Source of the DNA: Cylindrotheca closterium
Taxonomy: Eukaryota; Bacillariophyta; Bacillariophyceae; Bacillariales; Bacillariaceae
Reading direction: 5' to 3'
NCBI GenBank assembly: GCA_933822405.4
Contig: CAKOGP040002424.1
Coordinates: forward strand, 503,559 to 567,558
Length of the DNA stretch: 64,000 nucleotides
The notes under the pieces are model-generated. The model was not told the origin of the DNA, did not search any database, and saw only the letters and a list, made by a program, of their open reading frames with translations. Each line of letters begins with the position of its first letter. Within the stretch, counting starts at the first letter, position 1. Shown in pieces: positions 9,440 through 19,033 of the stretch. The translations under genes were made by a program, and so were the position numbers.

Positions 9440-11531
9440 TTATCTCAAAGGAAGGACGGTCAAGTCCATAGTAGTATTGCCGCTGCTTCTGCTGCTGGTA
9501 CCACCCATGGCTCCTCCCATTTTCATGAGAATCGTTGCATCCTTGATACTCTTTGGAAAGAGATTGCTCTTGGCGTGCAAATCCTTCTTGACAATCTCGT
9601 ATTCGTCCAGTGGTAGTTGGAGGCGGACGGTGGAAACCTTGTCCAATTGATGATTTGCAGTGCCAGTCTCCTTGACGCCTGGTAGAATACAACACAAATT
9701 TACTCCTCCCCAGACCCATTGACTCGGGTCCTCACTCTTGTTATTGGTGGTGGTGTTGTCGGCTTTGCTAGTGTTGTTGTCAATCATTTCATCCACAACT
9801 TCTTCATAGACCACTTTGGCCACGTTTTCATATTTCAATCCACCATCGTTCTTGGATGCTTCCGTGGCAATGGTGGTATCCCAGCTCACCAAGCGGAGTA
9901 GTAAACACATTTTGTGCTGTTGCTGCGATTGTGCCTGTGCTTGTGCCTGTGGTGGCATCATTACAGACGAGTCCAGAACAGCCTCCTGTTGTTGTTGTTG
10001 TTGTTCTCCATGATCCACCCCAATGATAAAGGTAAAGATTGCCTTTGCTTCGGCATACCGAACCATTTCACGTGCCAAAAAGGAAGCGCAGGAACTCAAT
10101 TCCATACTTTCATCGGTGATGGTGCTGATATTGAGTGGCAGTTCTTTTGGAATGCCATCATCACTACCGGTACTTCCACTACTACTACTACTACTNNNNN
10201 NNNNNACTACTACTACTACTACTGCCAACGAGCAATCGATGTTTTAACAATCGAAAAGTCTCGGGAGATTCCAAGGACGCAAATCCAAGGACCGAGCAAC
10301 ATTGTGTGCAGCAAATGGTTGCTCCCCCAGTGGCATCTTGCCACATGCGATTTCCCCGCACCACGGCACTGTCGTGTTGCAGTAACGAATCATGGTTATT
10401 GGACATTGATGACGACGACGACGACGACTCGCCATAACCACTCACGGCCAAGACGCATACCGTCGTTCCAAGATCGGTGGCATGAAAACAAAGGGCATTG
10501 GCATCTTGGGCCGACGTTAATGGTTGGACGTCGGCGGACGACGAAAAATCAACGACAGGTTGGCCACTGAAACAACTCAAATAATCGGCAATTTCTTCCC
10601 AATTCCCCTTTGGTAAAAAGTATGTTCGTTCAATGGGTCTGTTGGGTAGTAACACTTGATAACATTGTCGACACTTGATGCGATTAATGATATCAACGGG
10701 TGCCAAAGTGTCCAATGGCGACACCAACTCTGGATCCGTCATGGACTCTTGAAACGGCAAACGCAACTGGATCGTCTCATCTTGTGGATACACATTCCAA
10801 GAACATTGATCGGGAATCAAACTTCTTGGCAAGTGAATGGAAAACTCAATGGCATCATTCTCATCAATCGAGGAAAATTTGACTTGGGAGGATGATCCTT
10901 TCGAGGTTGGCTGCTGTTTCACCTCCATTTGGAAGGCATCTTGGTTCAATGCTTGGCCTCCTCCTTTGTGACGCAAACTGACTTGAAATTGATGAATATT
11001 TTTCATCTCCTCCAAGCAGAACGATGCATTGTTTATTCTGATAGACTGTGATTGTGATTCTTTACCTGTATTCGTGGGAGATGGATTTTTCTCTGCTAGG
11101 TTGTCTGCTGTGGACTCCTTTTCAATTTCATCAGTTTTTGGAAACCTAATGGTCGTTTTATTCAGCAAATCTTGTTTCACTTGCTTCTCCACTAAGTCAG
11201 ACGCTTGATCTTGTCGTTGCTTGGCTTCCGGTACGGATATTCCTTGCGTCATGGAATAGAGTTCGTGCAAGGCTTTGGTTGCCCGCTCTTGCTTGTCGGT
11301 GGACACATTGAAACATGTTTTGCGATGTCCGGATTTCCAGTCCCCTTTTTGGCATTCGATGGAGCAATAATGCGCAATTTTACATCTCGAGCAGCGAAAG
11401 ACTTTTCCTTGTTTGCCACAAACTTGGCATTGGTCTAGAATGTTCGTCATGGAAACATACTCCAAGAGGTATTTAATGTATACTGGGGCAATTTGAAATT
11501 GTTGGTTGTGGTGGTTGCGTGGTTTTCGCAT
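9440..11531 (-). CDS. MYND zinc finger protein fused to a UBE3D-like (HECT-like E2-binding) region, interrupted by an assembly gap
   Basis: The gene reads from 11531 down to 9440 and is broken by 10 N at 10196-10205 inside a Ser-coding AGT triplet run. The two sides are in different frames across exactly 10 bases, so the true gap length must differ; both sides read Ser-runs. The N-terminus has a textbook MYND finger: C35xxC, C-x-x-C, YCSxxC, then HRKTC (about 35-73). The second half resembles UBE3D: IKCRQCYQVLL, then GNWEEIADYLSCF (family W-x-E-x-x-D-x-W-x-C), ICCTQCCSVLGF, and a C-terminal LPLDEYEIVKKDL. UBE3D binds E2 enzymes and is proposed as an atypical E3. The canonical Cys-His after the W-E-x-x-D element is CF here. 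Total about 700 aa. MYND assignment is certain, UBE3D-like moderately so. Confidence 0.75.
10196..10205. other. Assembly gap (10 N) in a triplet repeat
   Basis: Ten N lie inside an (ACT)n run that codes poly-Ser on the minus strand. The repeat probably collapsed in assembly; the reading frame indicates the gap size is only a placeholder. Confidence 0.95.
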
Positions 11532-11679
11532 TTGATCGGAGGAGTCGTTTTTTACGACTTCTCCGACTAGTAAAACTAAAAGACAACACCTTGCACCCTA
11601 ATGCAGACAGCCGACAACAGGACATCGACCACTCTATCGAGGCAGTAGGTCTCAAAGCATAAAATATACATTGAAAACT
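11532..11679. promoter_or_regulatory. Compact bidirectional promoter region
   Basis: Only 148 bp separate the start codons of the MYND/UBE3D-like gene (minus) and the GT64 gene (plus), so both promoters must overlap here. No specific site is recognised. Confidence 0.45.
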
Positions 11680-13182
11680 ATGCTACGGATACGCGGTACA
11701 GCAAGTTCAAACCGGCCGACAGCATCTACGAGCAATGGTACTGATTCATCCTATCGATCGTCCAAGGGAACGAGACAGATGTTCGTCTTCAAGCGGTTCA
11801 AGAGACTCTTGAAAGACCTGATGTTGGTAGTCTCGCTTGGTGGCATCGTTGGGGTCTACTTTGTGCCTCCCTCCAGAAATTTAATGGATGATTCTCCAGC
11901 ACCACCACCAGGTGCATCCGTTTTATTTCGATCTCCGAAATCATCCACCAAACCATTTGATGCAATGATTCAACGATCCCAGCAATACGAGGCCAAATGC
12001 AAATCACTGGACTTGCTAGATCATTCCGTAGTGGACACTTCCAAGAACAACCACACAGCACATCTCCCACCCTTTGGATTTCTAAAAGCAGCCGAAGATT
12101 ACCAAAGCAATCCTCCAGACTATCCTTATACTTGCCAACTGCCACCCGAAAACGAATGTTCCGAAACTCAATTCACAGTCATTTTCATGGCCTACAATCC
12201 AGATCGACTACAGAAATTGTACAATCAAATTCTCAAAATGCTCCAGCAAGACAAAGGATTCAAGAGTCTAGTCCGTGAAGTTGTCGTGGTGTGGAATGGC
12301 GAACGGGATGTCGAAGAAACCACACTTGGCAAGGCACTGGTAGACTTGACAAAGACCTTGCCATTTCGAATCTCGTATCCACTCAAGGCTGGTTTCCCAA
12401 ACGACTTGATGAATCGGTACCATCCTCGACTTGAAATTAAAACAAAGGCAATCATGTATTACGATGATGACGGGCCATTTTACAGTTACAAGGCGACACT
12501 GGGTGGATTTGAATTGTGGAAGCGGAATGCCAATGCCCAAATAGGTGCCATGGCCCGCAAGTTGGATCTGGACGAACGACAAAAAGTGGAAAAAACGGAA
12601 CTGCTACAAGCAAGTGGGTCTACCACTGTCGATCGCTTTTTCATCTCACATTGTCCGACCGACGAACTCAATTACAATTATTTTGAATTTGCCAATTTTG
12701 GGGCCAACATGGTCTTGCCGAGTGGGAGTTTCTTGCATTCCAATTATCTATGCTTCTTGTGGCATCCCATCTTTGAAGAAATTAGACAGTACGTCAAGGA
12801 ACACCCCGTGAAACCAGATGATGGGACGGTGAGTGCGATTGTCAGTCATCTTTCCGGACGAGCGCCCAAGGTTTACTCGAGACGAATCAATGAATCCAAA
12901 GACCCGCCTCATGGTCGTCGATTGATGAAGCTCCACGACAAGCAAGATGCCATTGATTGGGATAATCCCGGCAATCACGATACCAAAATGATGTGGGGTC
13001 GTTTGCGTAGCGATGTCGCCAATTCCTTGATTCGGTATTTTGGAAGCATCAACAGCGGTAGTTTGGGATGGTGTTTCAATACGCCATGGCAGAAGGGACA
13101 AAATTGCAAACCAGAAATGGCCAAGATTGGATATTTGCCGTGGATGAATGAAGATCATACTCCCAAGAGCACATGTCCATAG
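11680..13182 (+). CDS. Glycosyltransferase family 64 (exostosin-like) type II membrane protein
   Basis: Single exon, 500 aa from the first ATG at 11680. A short basic cytoplasmic tail precedes one membrane segment (about 44-66, MLVVSLGGIVGVYF), typical of Golgi type II enzymes. The catalytic domain has FTVIFMAYNPDR, VVVVWNGE, a DLMNRYHPRLEI segment and the metal-binding DDD motif (YYDDDG, about residue 261), followed by GGFELWKR, all hallmarks of GT64. Near the C-terminus NYLCFLWHPIFEEIRQYV leads to a D-D-G-T-V-S-A motif. Animal members (EXT/EXTL) use UDP-GlcNAc or UDP-GlcA in heparan sulfate synthesis and plant members act on sphingolipids; the substrate here cannot be read from the sequence. 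Cys residues after DYPYTCQLPPENEC may form disulfides in the Golgi lumen. Confidence 0.88.
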   Translation: MLRIRGTASSNRPTASTSNGTDSSYRSSKGTRQMFVFKRFKRLLKDLMLVVSLGGIVGVYFVPPSRNLMDDSPAPPPGASVLFRSPKSSTKPFDAMIQRSQQYEAKCKSLDLLDHSVVDTSKNNHTAHLPPFGFLKAAEDYQSNPPDYPYTCQLPPENECSETQFTVIFMAYNPDRLQKLYNQILKMLQQDKGFKSLVREVVVVWNGERDVEETTLGKALVDLTKTLPFRISYPLKAGFPNDLMNRYHPRLEIKTKAIMYYDDDGPFYSYKATLGGFELWKRNANAQIGAMARKLDLDERQKVEKTELLQASGSTTVDRFFISHCPTDELNYNYFEFANFGANMVLPSGSFLHSNYLCFLWHPIFEEIRQYVKEHPVKPDDGTVSAIVSHLSGRAPKVYSRRINESKDPPHGRRLMKLHDKQDAIDWDNPGNHDTKMMWGRLRSDVANSLIRYFGSINSGSLGWCFNTPWQKGQNCKPEMAKIGYLPWMNEDHTPKSTCP

Positions 13183-14727
13183 ATAAGAAGCGGAATGAAG
13201 TGATATTGGCTGTGGATTTCCAGCAATAGCAATATTATTCAACAAAGAGACCCAAGGACAAGAGAGACTAGGAGAATGGGATCCCTTTGGCAAGCACAAC
13301 ATGACGTTATCAAATATATCCGACAGACTATCAGCATAAAAGAGAGTCTGAAGCTTTTCCACGGCAGCAACCTCAAGCTGGTGGTGATCGTTCCCAACGG
13401 CATTCAGAGTCAGTTGCAGATTCATGACTCAATCCACCACATTGTTGTCGTAGCCGACAGTATCCCCGCCTCCACAAATACAACATTCAGTGTTGGCCGA
13501 CTTGGTAGCTAGTACAATAATCAAGACAGAGCAATAAAACGTTAGCTTCATCGATAAAAGCATCTCTTGCAAACAAAGGTGTACTTACGATCATCCACTT
13601 GTCGATCGAAACATTAGGTACGACACAAATCTCCTGGCATTGAAAACATGTAATTATTGAAGAAGTTACAGTTGTAAATAATACCAGGGCCATCGCGTGG
13701 AACAGCAAAGATCGCATCGTCGTACTGTAGTTATCTGTTGTACACTAGATACCTCCGGCTGAGTTCCTGTCTGGTTTCTCACTTGCAGCATTCATATTGG
13801 GCAGCATTCATATTGGCTTCAGTTGGAAAGTGTTGCTCCCTTTGGCAATAGTAATGTTTTGCTGATCTACCACGACCCAAACCAAAGAAATCAACTTCGT
13901 CTTACGGTGAGAAATGAAGGAATACTGCTGGGAAGCATCTATTGTACGCTGTTCAACACCTGCCATAGCTGCCAAGTCATAGAAAATGGAAGAAATAAGA
14001 TTTTAACAAGAAAACTCAACGAGATGAAGCGGAGAAAGTCGTCTTGCGAAATGGAATGCTCGCAATGGGGAAAGGCCGCCAGCCAAACCACAAGAAAGGT
14101 TGTCTCTTACTACCGTGTATGTGGTTGATAACACACGGGAAGAATCAAATTACAACATTTGAAGCAAGATCACAATGCGATTTGATAGATAGTGCCATTC
14201 CAACGACGCCAATACTCAATCAATTCAGGTCACCAGCTGTCCCCATTGTAACCATTGATGCCATTCCAACTAAAAATACTGACTGCATTCAACCACCCGG
14301 TACTATTGCACCAGCTTGCTTCATTCGTTGCACACTAGAATACTGCAAGCGCGAACAATTCCTCCTATAATGACAGTACTGTTACTGGCATGATATGATG
14401 TTTCCCATATATCCGCTACCAGCCAATCCAGTGCAGCTCCATTCTTCTGATCAAAGAGCGCAAATCTTGCCAACATCCCGCCTTGTTCGGTGTGTTTAGA
14501 AGTTTATCATGGCGATTAAATGAACCTCAATTGTTTTGTAGGTTCGAGGTGGTTTCGTCATCATTGCTGTTGGTCCAGGAGTTCAATCCGGTGTTGGAGG
14601 TGTAATATGGAATTGCAATCATGCAAAAGAAGTGATAGCATTGATATTTTTAAAATTGTCGTCCGCAATATTCATTTGTTGAAATTGTTTTTTTTATATA
14701 TTTCCGTTTTCACATTGTGAAACTAGT
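13183..14727. other. Gene-poor block between GT64 and tRNA-Ala
   Basis: This 1.5-kb stretch has no convincing conserved gene. A low-confidence small secreted Cys-rich protein can be assembled at 13429-13717 on the minus strand. The rest (13718-14727) has many stops in all frames, TACTGTA at 13723, and no recognisable element. It ends at the tRNA-Ala gene. Confidence 0.5.
13429..13717 (-). pseudogene. Possible small secreted Cys-rich protein, perhaps truncated
   Basis: From ATG at 13717 an exon (13717-13589) codes a good signal peptide (MRSLLFHAMALVLFTTVTSS) followed by CFQCQEIC. It ends at a GTAAGT donor in phase 0. Splicing to an acceptor at 13501 (ACCAAG) and exon 13500-13429 gives a 66-aa product with TECCICGGGDTVGYDNN. 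The C-x-x-C-GGG pattern resembles a class of small diatom secreted proteins I have seen, which usually extend further. Here a stop follows quickly, so this may be a truncated copy. The acceptor is weak and no homologue was checked. Confidence 0.3.
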
Positions 14728-14818
14728 GGGTCTCTAGCTCAGGGGCAGAGCGACTGCTTCGCAATTGGTTGTGATACGGATATGCAGTAGGTCACGGGTT
14801 CGATTCCCGTGAGATCCA
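14728..14818 (+). tRNA. tRNA-Ala(CGC) with a 19-nt intron
   Basis: The acceptor stem GGGTCTC/GAGATCC pairs with a G3:U70 wobble, the identity element of alanine tRNA. The D arm is GCTC-AGGGGCA-GAGC, the anticodon stem ACTGC/GCAGT, and the T arm ACGGG-TTCGATT-CCCGT. The anticodon loop TT-CGC-A is interrupted after position 37 by a 19-nt intron (14764-14782), the canonical position; the mature length is 72 nt with discriminator A73. A box and B box (GGTTCGATTCC) are intact and a TTTTT terminator starts at 14820. No CCA is encoded. Confidence 0.92.
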
Positions 14819-15022
14819 CTTTTTCCCAAATTCCACGATCTCGAAGCGGCGTTCGAAGGTAATAGAATTTCTCCTCTATTTTTTATTACACCGGTAGAGG
14901 CCATTTTATTTACAGCGAATCCAAACCCGATCTTTTGTTTCAGCTTCTTTATTACCGCATGTGAATTGTGAATTGTGTCACATGGTCACATTGTCACAAT
15001 TTTAAATGTCAAACATACAATA
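14819..15022. other. Spacer upstream of first CRAL-TRIO/DUF6824 gene
   Basis: Contains the T-run terminator of the tRNA and the presumptive promoter of the first array gene. A GTG lies in frame upstream, but the copies only align from the ATG at 15023. Confidence 0.4.
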
Positions 15023-16675
15023 ATGAGTGTCATAAGCCAACAATACAAGCAAAAGTCAAACTGCCTCGGCATTCGACTTGAAACACCACAAGAATCAAGA
15101 AATTCCCTGCTTACCAAGGAAGATGAGCAGAAGACAAAGGAGAACGACGCAATGCTGGTTGAGGCACTGAATGGACTTACATTTGAAGAACGGCAAGAAC
15201 AGCAAGAAATTGTTCATGGTGTGGATGAAATGACTGCAGACGAGTCAACCTTTATTGAGAGTACGCTGAAAGATCTAGATAATATCCTATTGCGAACGAA
15301 ACACGGCACCTTGTATGAAACAGCGGAATCACTTAATCCTGAATACGTTGGTGCAAGAGCTTTCCGAATCATGTTTCTCCGTGGAAACCGATATGACGCA
15401 AAGGCATCGGCAAAACAGATGCTTACTTTCTTTGAGTGGAAGGAGCAGCTCTTCGGAAGAGAAAAATTGGTGAAAGACATCACAATGGACGATCTAGACG
15501 AAGATGATCGAGCATGTATGAGAGCCGGCTATGTTCAAATACCAGGAAAAGACAGGTCCAATAGAACAATTCTATTGCACCTTCCGGGTTTGAGATCTTT
15601 CAAAACATTGATGAATGAGCTACGGTCGCGATATTACATTTGGATGACGATTCTCAAATCGGAGGAATGCCAACTGCGGGGAGCAGTTGTTCTCGTGTAC
15701 GCTGTGGGCTGTCTCAAAGACCAGAAAGAAGGCGTTGGATATATGGAGAATGCTCGCTTGTTTTTAGCACTTCCTCTTCATCAAGCAGCTATTCACGTAT
15801 TCACTGATAATTCAGCCGAGTACATTATGGGAAATGGGATCATTAGAATGTTTTCAAGTAAAATCCGTGCGCGCTTCAGAATACACTACGGCAGTCATAT
15901 GGAGTGCCAATACCTGTTGCCCTCGTACGGCATTTCACCAAAACTACTTCCACTGAAAACAATCACACTTCAGGTGAATATGCACCAACACCATCGGTGG
16001 TGCGAATCATGTCTTCTTAATGACACGAGCGATTGTCCCGACCTGGGCACATCCCAAACAACAATGACCAAGTACAATGACGATGATGTCCTATATGTTG
16101 CTGGCAAAAAGAGCAACAATGCTGGCAACGAACGTCTTCGTGTACTCGTCGCGGATTTGTCGCAAAAATATGATACTGGGACAACAGAGAAGAAAAGAAC
16201 TATAGTAGAAGGCATGATTGGGGAAATCCACAAAACTGGAGGCCGCTTCTTGAAACAAAATCCAGGATCGGACTCTGACTGGATCGAAATACCAGTCGAT
16301 GAGGCTCGTTTGAAGATCACCCAGATGTTCCGAAATCATCGGCGGAGGGTAGGTGCTTTGATCCAGGGCGGCTGTCTTATAGCAGGTGAACCGCTCCCGA
16401 ACGATGTGGTGTTTGGAAAGACGCACAGGAGTCGAGGAAGTGATTTGATGCATTATCTCATCAAAGCGCGATCCGACGAGTACAATTCTTTGGACCGTGG
16501 CATGAAAGTGCAAGTTGTGGATGCCGTTCTCGAGAGGATAAAGGGCGAGGGCGGTCGGTTTCTCCAAACAGCACCCGAACATGGCGGCTGGTTGGAAGTC
16601 ACGACCGAAATGGCTCGGATAAGAGTATCGAAGTACTTTCGAAACAACCGACGAAAGGCAAAGAAGAATGGGTGA
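15023..16675 (+). CDS. CRAL-TRIO-like protein with two C-terminal DUF6824 domains, array copy 1
   Basis: Single exon, 550 aa from MSVISQQ; an in-frame GTG lies 48 bases upstream but the paralogues agree on this ATG. Residues about 95-320 resemble the CRAL-TRIO/Sec14-like lipid-binding proteins seen in diatoms: RIMFLRGNRYDAKASAKQM (N-terminal helical lobe), LPGLRSFKTLMNELRSRYYIW, an LRGAVVLVYAVG core strand, and HYGSHMECQYLLPSYGI. Two DUF6824 domains follow: about 352-442 (DVLYVAGKKSNNAGNERLR ... GGRFL ... ARLKITQMFRNHRRR) and about 459-547 (DVVFGKTHRSRGSD ... GGRFLQ ... ARIRVSKYFRNNRR). DUF6824 function is unknown. The first 50 residues match copy 3, the second DUF6824 matches both others, but the middle differs from copies 2 and 3 in many residues. 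Confidence 0.8.
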   Translation: MSVISQQYKQKSNCLGIRLETPQESRNSLLTKEDEQKTKENDAMLVEALNGLTFEERQEQQEIVHGVDEMTADESTFIESTLKDLDNILLRTKHGTLYETAESLNPEYVGARAFRIMFLRGNRYDAKASAKQMLTFFEWKEQLFGREKLVKDITMDDLDEDDRACMRAGYVQIPGKDRSNRTILLHLPGLRSFKTLMNELRSRYYIWMTILKSEECQLRGAVVLVYAVGCLKDQKEGVGYMENARLFLALPLHQAAIHVFTDNSAEYIMGNGIIRMFSSKIRARFRIHYGSHMECQYLLPSYGISPKLLPLKTITLQVNMHQHHRWCESCLLNDTSDCPDLGTSQTTMTKYNDDDVLYVAGKKSNNAGNERLRVLVADLSQKYDTGTTEKKRTIVEGMIGEIHKTGGRFLKQNPGSDSDWIEIPVDEARLKITQMFRNHRRRVGALIQGGCLIAGEPLPNDVVFGKTHRSRGSDLMHYLIKARSDEYNSLDRGMKVQVVDAVLERIKGEGGRFLQTAPEHGGWLEVTTEMARIRVSKYFRNNRRKAKKNG

Positions 16676-16753
16676 TAGATATATTCTAGAGCTTTGCCTG
16701 TAGCTGACTAAAAACAAACGGGAATCATGAATGGCACCAAGTAGGTACTGTAA
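16676..16753. repeat. 3' flank shared with array copy 3
   Basis: The sequence after the copy 1 stop (tgatagatatattctagagc, then a CATGA segment and AGGTACTGTA) aligns with the flank after copy 3 at 21217-21294. It does not align with the flank of copy 2. The similarity ends at AGGTACTGTA, where the relic begins. Confidence 0.7.
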
Positions 16754-16893
16754 AGGATAAGGGCGAGGGCAGTCGGTTTCTCCAAACAGCACCCGAACAC
16801 GGCGTCTGGTTGGAAGTCACGAACGAAATGGCTCGGATAGGAGTATCGAAGTTCTTTCGAAATAACCTACGACAGGCAAAGAAAAATGGGTGA
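16754..16893 (+). pseudogene. Truncated relic: 3' end of a fourth CRAL-TRIO/DUF6824 copy
   Basis: About 140 bp match the last part of the array genes, coding GRFLQTAPEHG-like, W-L-E-V-T and A-R-I-x-V-S-K-x-F-R-N-N, through the terminal K-N-G and stop. By eye about 10 mismatches and one deleted A separate it from copy 2. Everything upstream of the second DUF6824's end is missing. Its 3' flank (tgatgtatg ... ctactgtagttga ... caatcataaatttgac) aligns with that of copy 2 rather than copies 1 or 3. It is the remnant of a copy-2-type gene joined abruptly to the copy 1 flank, most simply by unequal recombination. Confidence 0.85.
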
Positions 16894-17383
16894 TGTATGT
16901 GTTATAGAATACTACTGTAGTTGAGACGAATCAATCATAAATTTGACACCGAATAGGACTGCAAGCTTGTTTGAATGAGAATTTGTTAGTTTCAAATCCA
17001 GCTTCTTCTTGAAGGCGCAGATCGAATGCAATGGCCAATCGGCGAAAATGAGTTGACTTGCATTTCACCTCCTCGCAAGACTGATTACATTTGTATATTC
17101 GATAGCGAGAGTAGTCCAGTAGGTACTCCGGTACCCATGCGAATTACTCTACAGTGGTGCATACTACAGAGCGCTTCTGACAGTTTTTGATCACACACCG
17201 GTAGGCCATTACTCAGCAGTCCAGCTAGTCCAATGCGGATTATTTTTGACACGATCGATATGTCAAACGCGCTCCCGAAGTTTGCAAACGCTATGATCTG
17301 CGTAGTCGAGGTAGTCCAAAAGCCAAAACAGTAATTATTTTTTTGCGACACACATGATCCAAACCAAAAAATACAGTACTATC
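16894..17383. other. Array spacer 1-2
   Basis: Homologous in part to the spacer after copy 2: both contain TTGTTAGxTTCAAxTCCAGCTT followed by GCAG-x-TCGAATGC and a GTACTCC/GGTACCCAT segment. No gene is seen. It presumably includes the promoter of copy 2; TACAGTA occurs at 17372. Confidence 0.5.
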
Positions 17384-19033
17384 ATGAGCATCTTGAGCCA
17401 ACCATGCAAGCAACGGTCGAACTGCCTCGGCATTGGACTTGCAACACCACAAGAATCAAGAAATTACCTCACCAAGGACGATGAGCACAAGACAAGGGAG
17501 ATCGACGCAATGCTGGTTGAGGCACTGAATGGACTCACATTTGAAGAACGGCAAGAACAGCAAGAAATTGTTCATGGTGTGGATGAAATGACTGCAGACG
17601 AGTCAACCTTTATTGAGAGTACGCTGAAAGATCTAGATAATATCCTATTGCGAACGAAACACGGCACCTTGTATGAAACAGCGGAATCACTTAATCCTGA
17701 ATACGTTGGTGCAAGAGCTTTCCGAATCATGTTTCTCCGTGGAAACCGATATGACGCAAAGGCATCGGCAAAACAGATGCTTAATTTCTTTGAGTGGAAG
17801 GAGCAGCTCTTCGGAAGAGAAAAATTGGTGAAAGACATCACAATGGAAGACCTAGACGAAGACGATCGGGCATGTATGAGAACCGGGTCTATTCAAATAC
17901 CAGGAAAAGACAGGTCCAACAGAACAATAATATTCCACCTTCCGGGTTTGAGACAATTTAAAACTTTGATGAATGAGTTACGGGCGCGGTATTATATTTG
18001 GATGACGGCATTGAAATCGGAAGAATGCCAGCTTCGGGGGGCAATTGCTGTCCTATACGGTGTGGGCGATTTCAAAGACAAAAAGGAAGGCGGCGGCTAC
18101 GTAGAGCATACTCGCTTGGTCTTAGCCCTTCCTCTTCATCAAGCAGCGTTTCACGTATTCACTGATAGCTCAGCCGAGTACATTTTGGGAAATGGGGTCA
18201 TTAGAATGTTGCCAAGAAAAGTTCGTGCCCGCTACATAATACACTTTGGCAGCCACATGGAGAGCCAATACCTCTTCCCCACGTACGGCATACCGTTAAG
18301 CATACTTCCATTGAAACCGATGACATTTGAGGCGAATTTGGAGCCCCACCACAAGTGGTACCAATCATGCCTTAGTAACGACAAGATCGATTTCACCGAC
18401 CTTGTACAGTCCAACAGAACAAGAACCGAGTATAATGACAATGATGTCCTCTATGTTGCTGGCAAGAAGAGCAACAATGCTGGCAACCATCGTCTTCGTG
18501 TACTCGTTGCGGATTTGTCGCGAATCTATGATTCTGGGATAAAAGAGAAACAAAGAACTGTAGTAGATGGCATGATTGGTGAGATCCACAAAACTGGAGG
18601 CCGCTTCTTGAAACAAAATCCAGGATCGGACTCTGACTGGACCGAAGTGCCACTCGATGAGGTTCGCATAAAGATAACTCAAATGTTCCGAAATCATCGA
18701 CGGAGGGCAGGTGCTTTGATCCAGGGCGGCTGTCTTATAGCAGATGAACCGCTCCCGAACGATGTGGTGTTTGGAAAGACGCACAGGAGTCGAGGAAGTG
18801 ATTTGATGCATTATCTCATCAAAACGCGATCCGACGAGTACAATTCTTTGGACCGTGGCATGAAAGTGCAAGTTGTGGATGCCGTTCTCGAGAGGATAAA
18901 GGGCGAGGGCGGTCGGTTTCTCCAAACAGCACCCGAACATGGCGGCTGGTTGGAAGTCACGACCGAAATGGCTCGGATAAGAGTATCGAAGTACTTTCGA
19001 AACAACCGGCGACAGGCAAAGAGGAATGGTTGA
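17384..19033 (+). CDS. CRAL-TRIO-like protein with two C-terminal DUF6824 domains, array copy 2
   Basis: Single exon, 549 aa from MSILSQP; an ATG ten codons upstream (17354) is also in frame but lacks a counterpart in copies 1 and 3. Domain order is as in copy 1. The first about 45 residues are distinct (NCLGIGLATPQESRNYLTKDD), with one codon fewer than the other copies. From about 17510 to 17845 the DNA is nearly identical to copy 1. From GAAGACCTAGACGAAGACG (about 17847) to the stop it is nearly identical to copy 3. Copy 2 and 3 therefore share a CRAL-TRIO pocket version (MRTGSIQIPG, FKDKKEGGGYVEH, LFPTYGIPLSILPL) that differs from copy 1. Likely a soluble lipid-binding protein with unknown DUF6824 role. 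Confidence 0.8.
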   Translation: MSILSQPCKQRSNCLGIGLATPQESRNYLTKDDEHKTREIDAMLVEALNGLTFEERQEQQEIVHGVDEMTADESTFIESTLKDLDNILLRTKHGTLYETAESLNPEYVGARAFRIMFLRGNRYDAKASAKQMLNFFEWKEQLFGREKLVKDITMEDLDEDDRACMRTGSIQIPGKDRSNRTIIFHLPGLRQFKTLMNELRARYYIWMTALKSEECQLRGAIAVLYGVGDFKDKKEGGGYVEHTRLVLALPLHQAAFHVFTDSSAEYILGNGVIRMLPRKVRARYIIHFGSHMESQYLFPTYGIPLSILPLKPMTFEANLEPHHKWYQSCLSNDKIDFTDLVQSNRTRTEYNDNDVLYVAGKKSNNAGNHRLRVLVADLSRIYDSGIKEKQRTVVDGMIGEIHKTGGRFLKQNPGSDSDWTEVPLDEVRIKITQMFRNHRRRAGALIQGGCLIADEPLPNDVVFGKTHRSRGSDLMHYLIKTRSDEYNSLDRGMKVQVVDAVLERIKGEGGRFLQTAPEHGGWLEVTTEMARIRVSKYFRNNRRQAKRNG

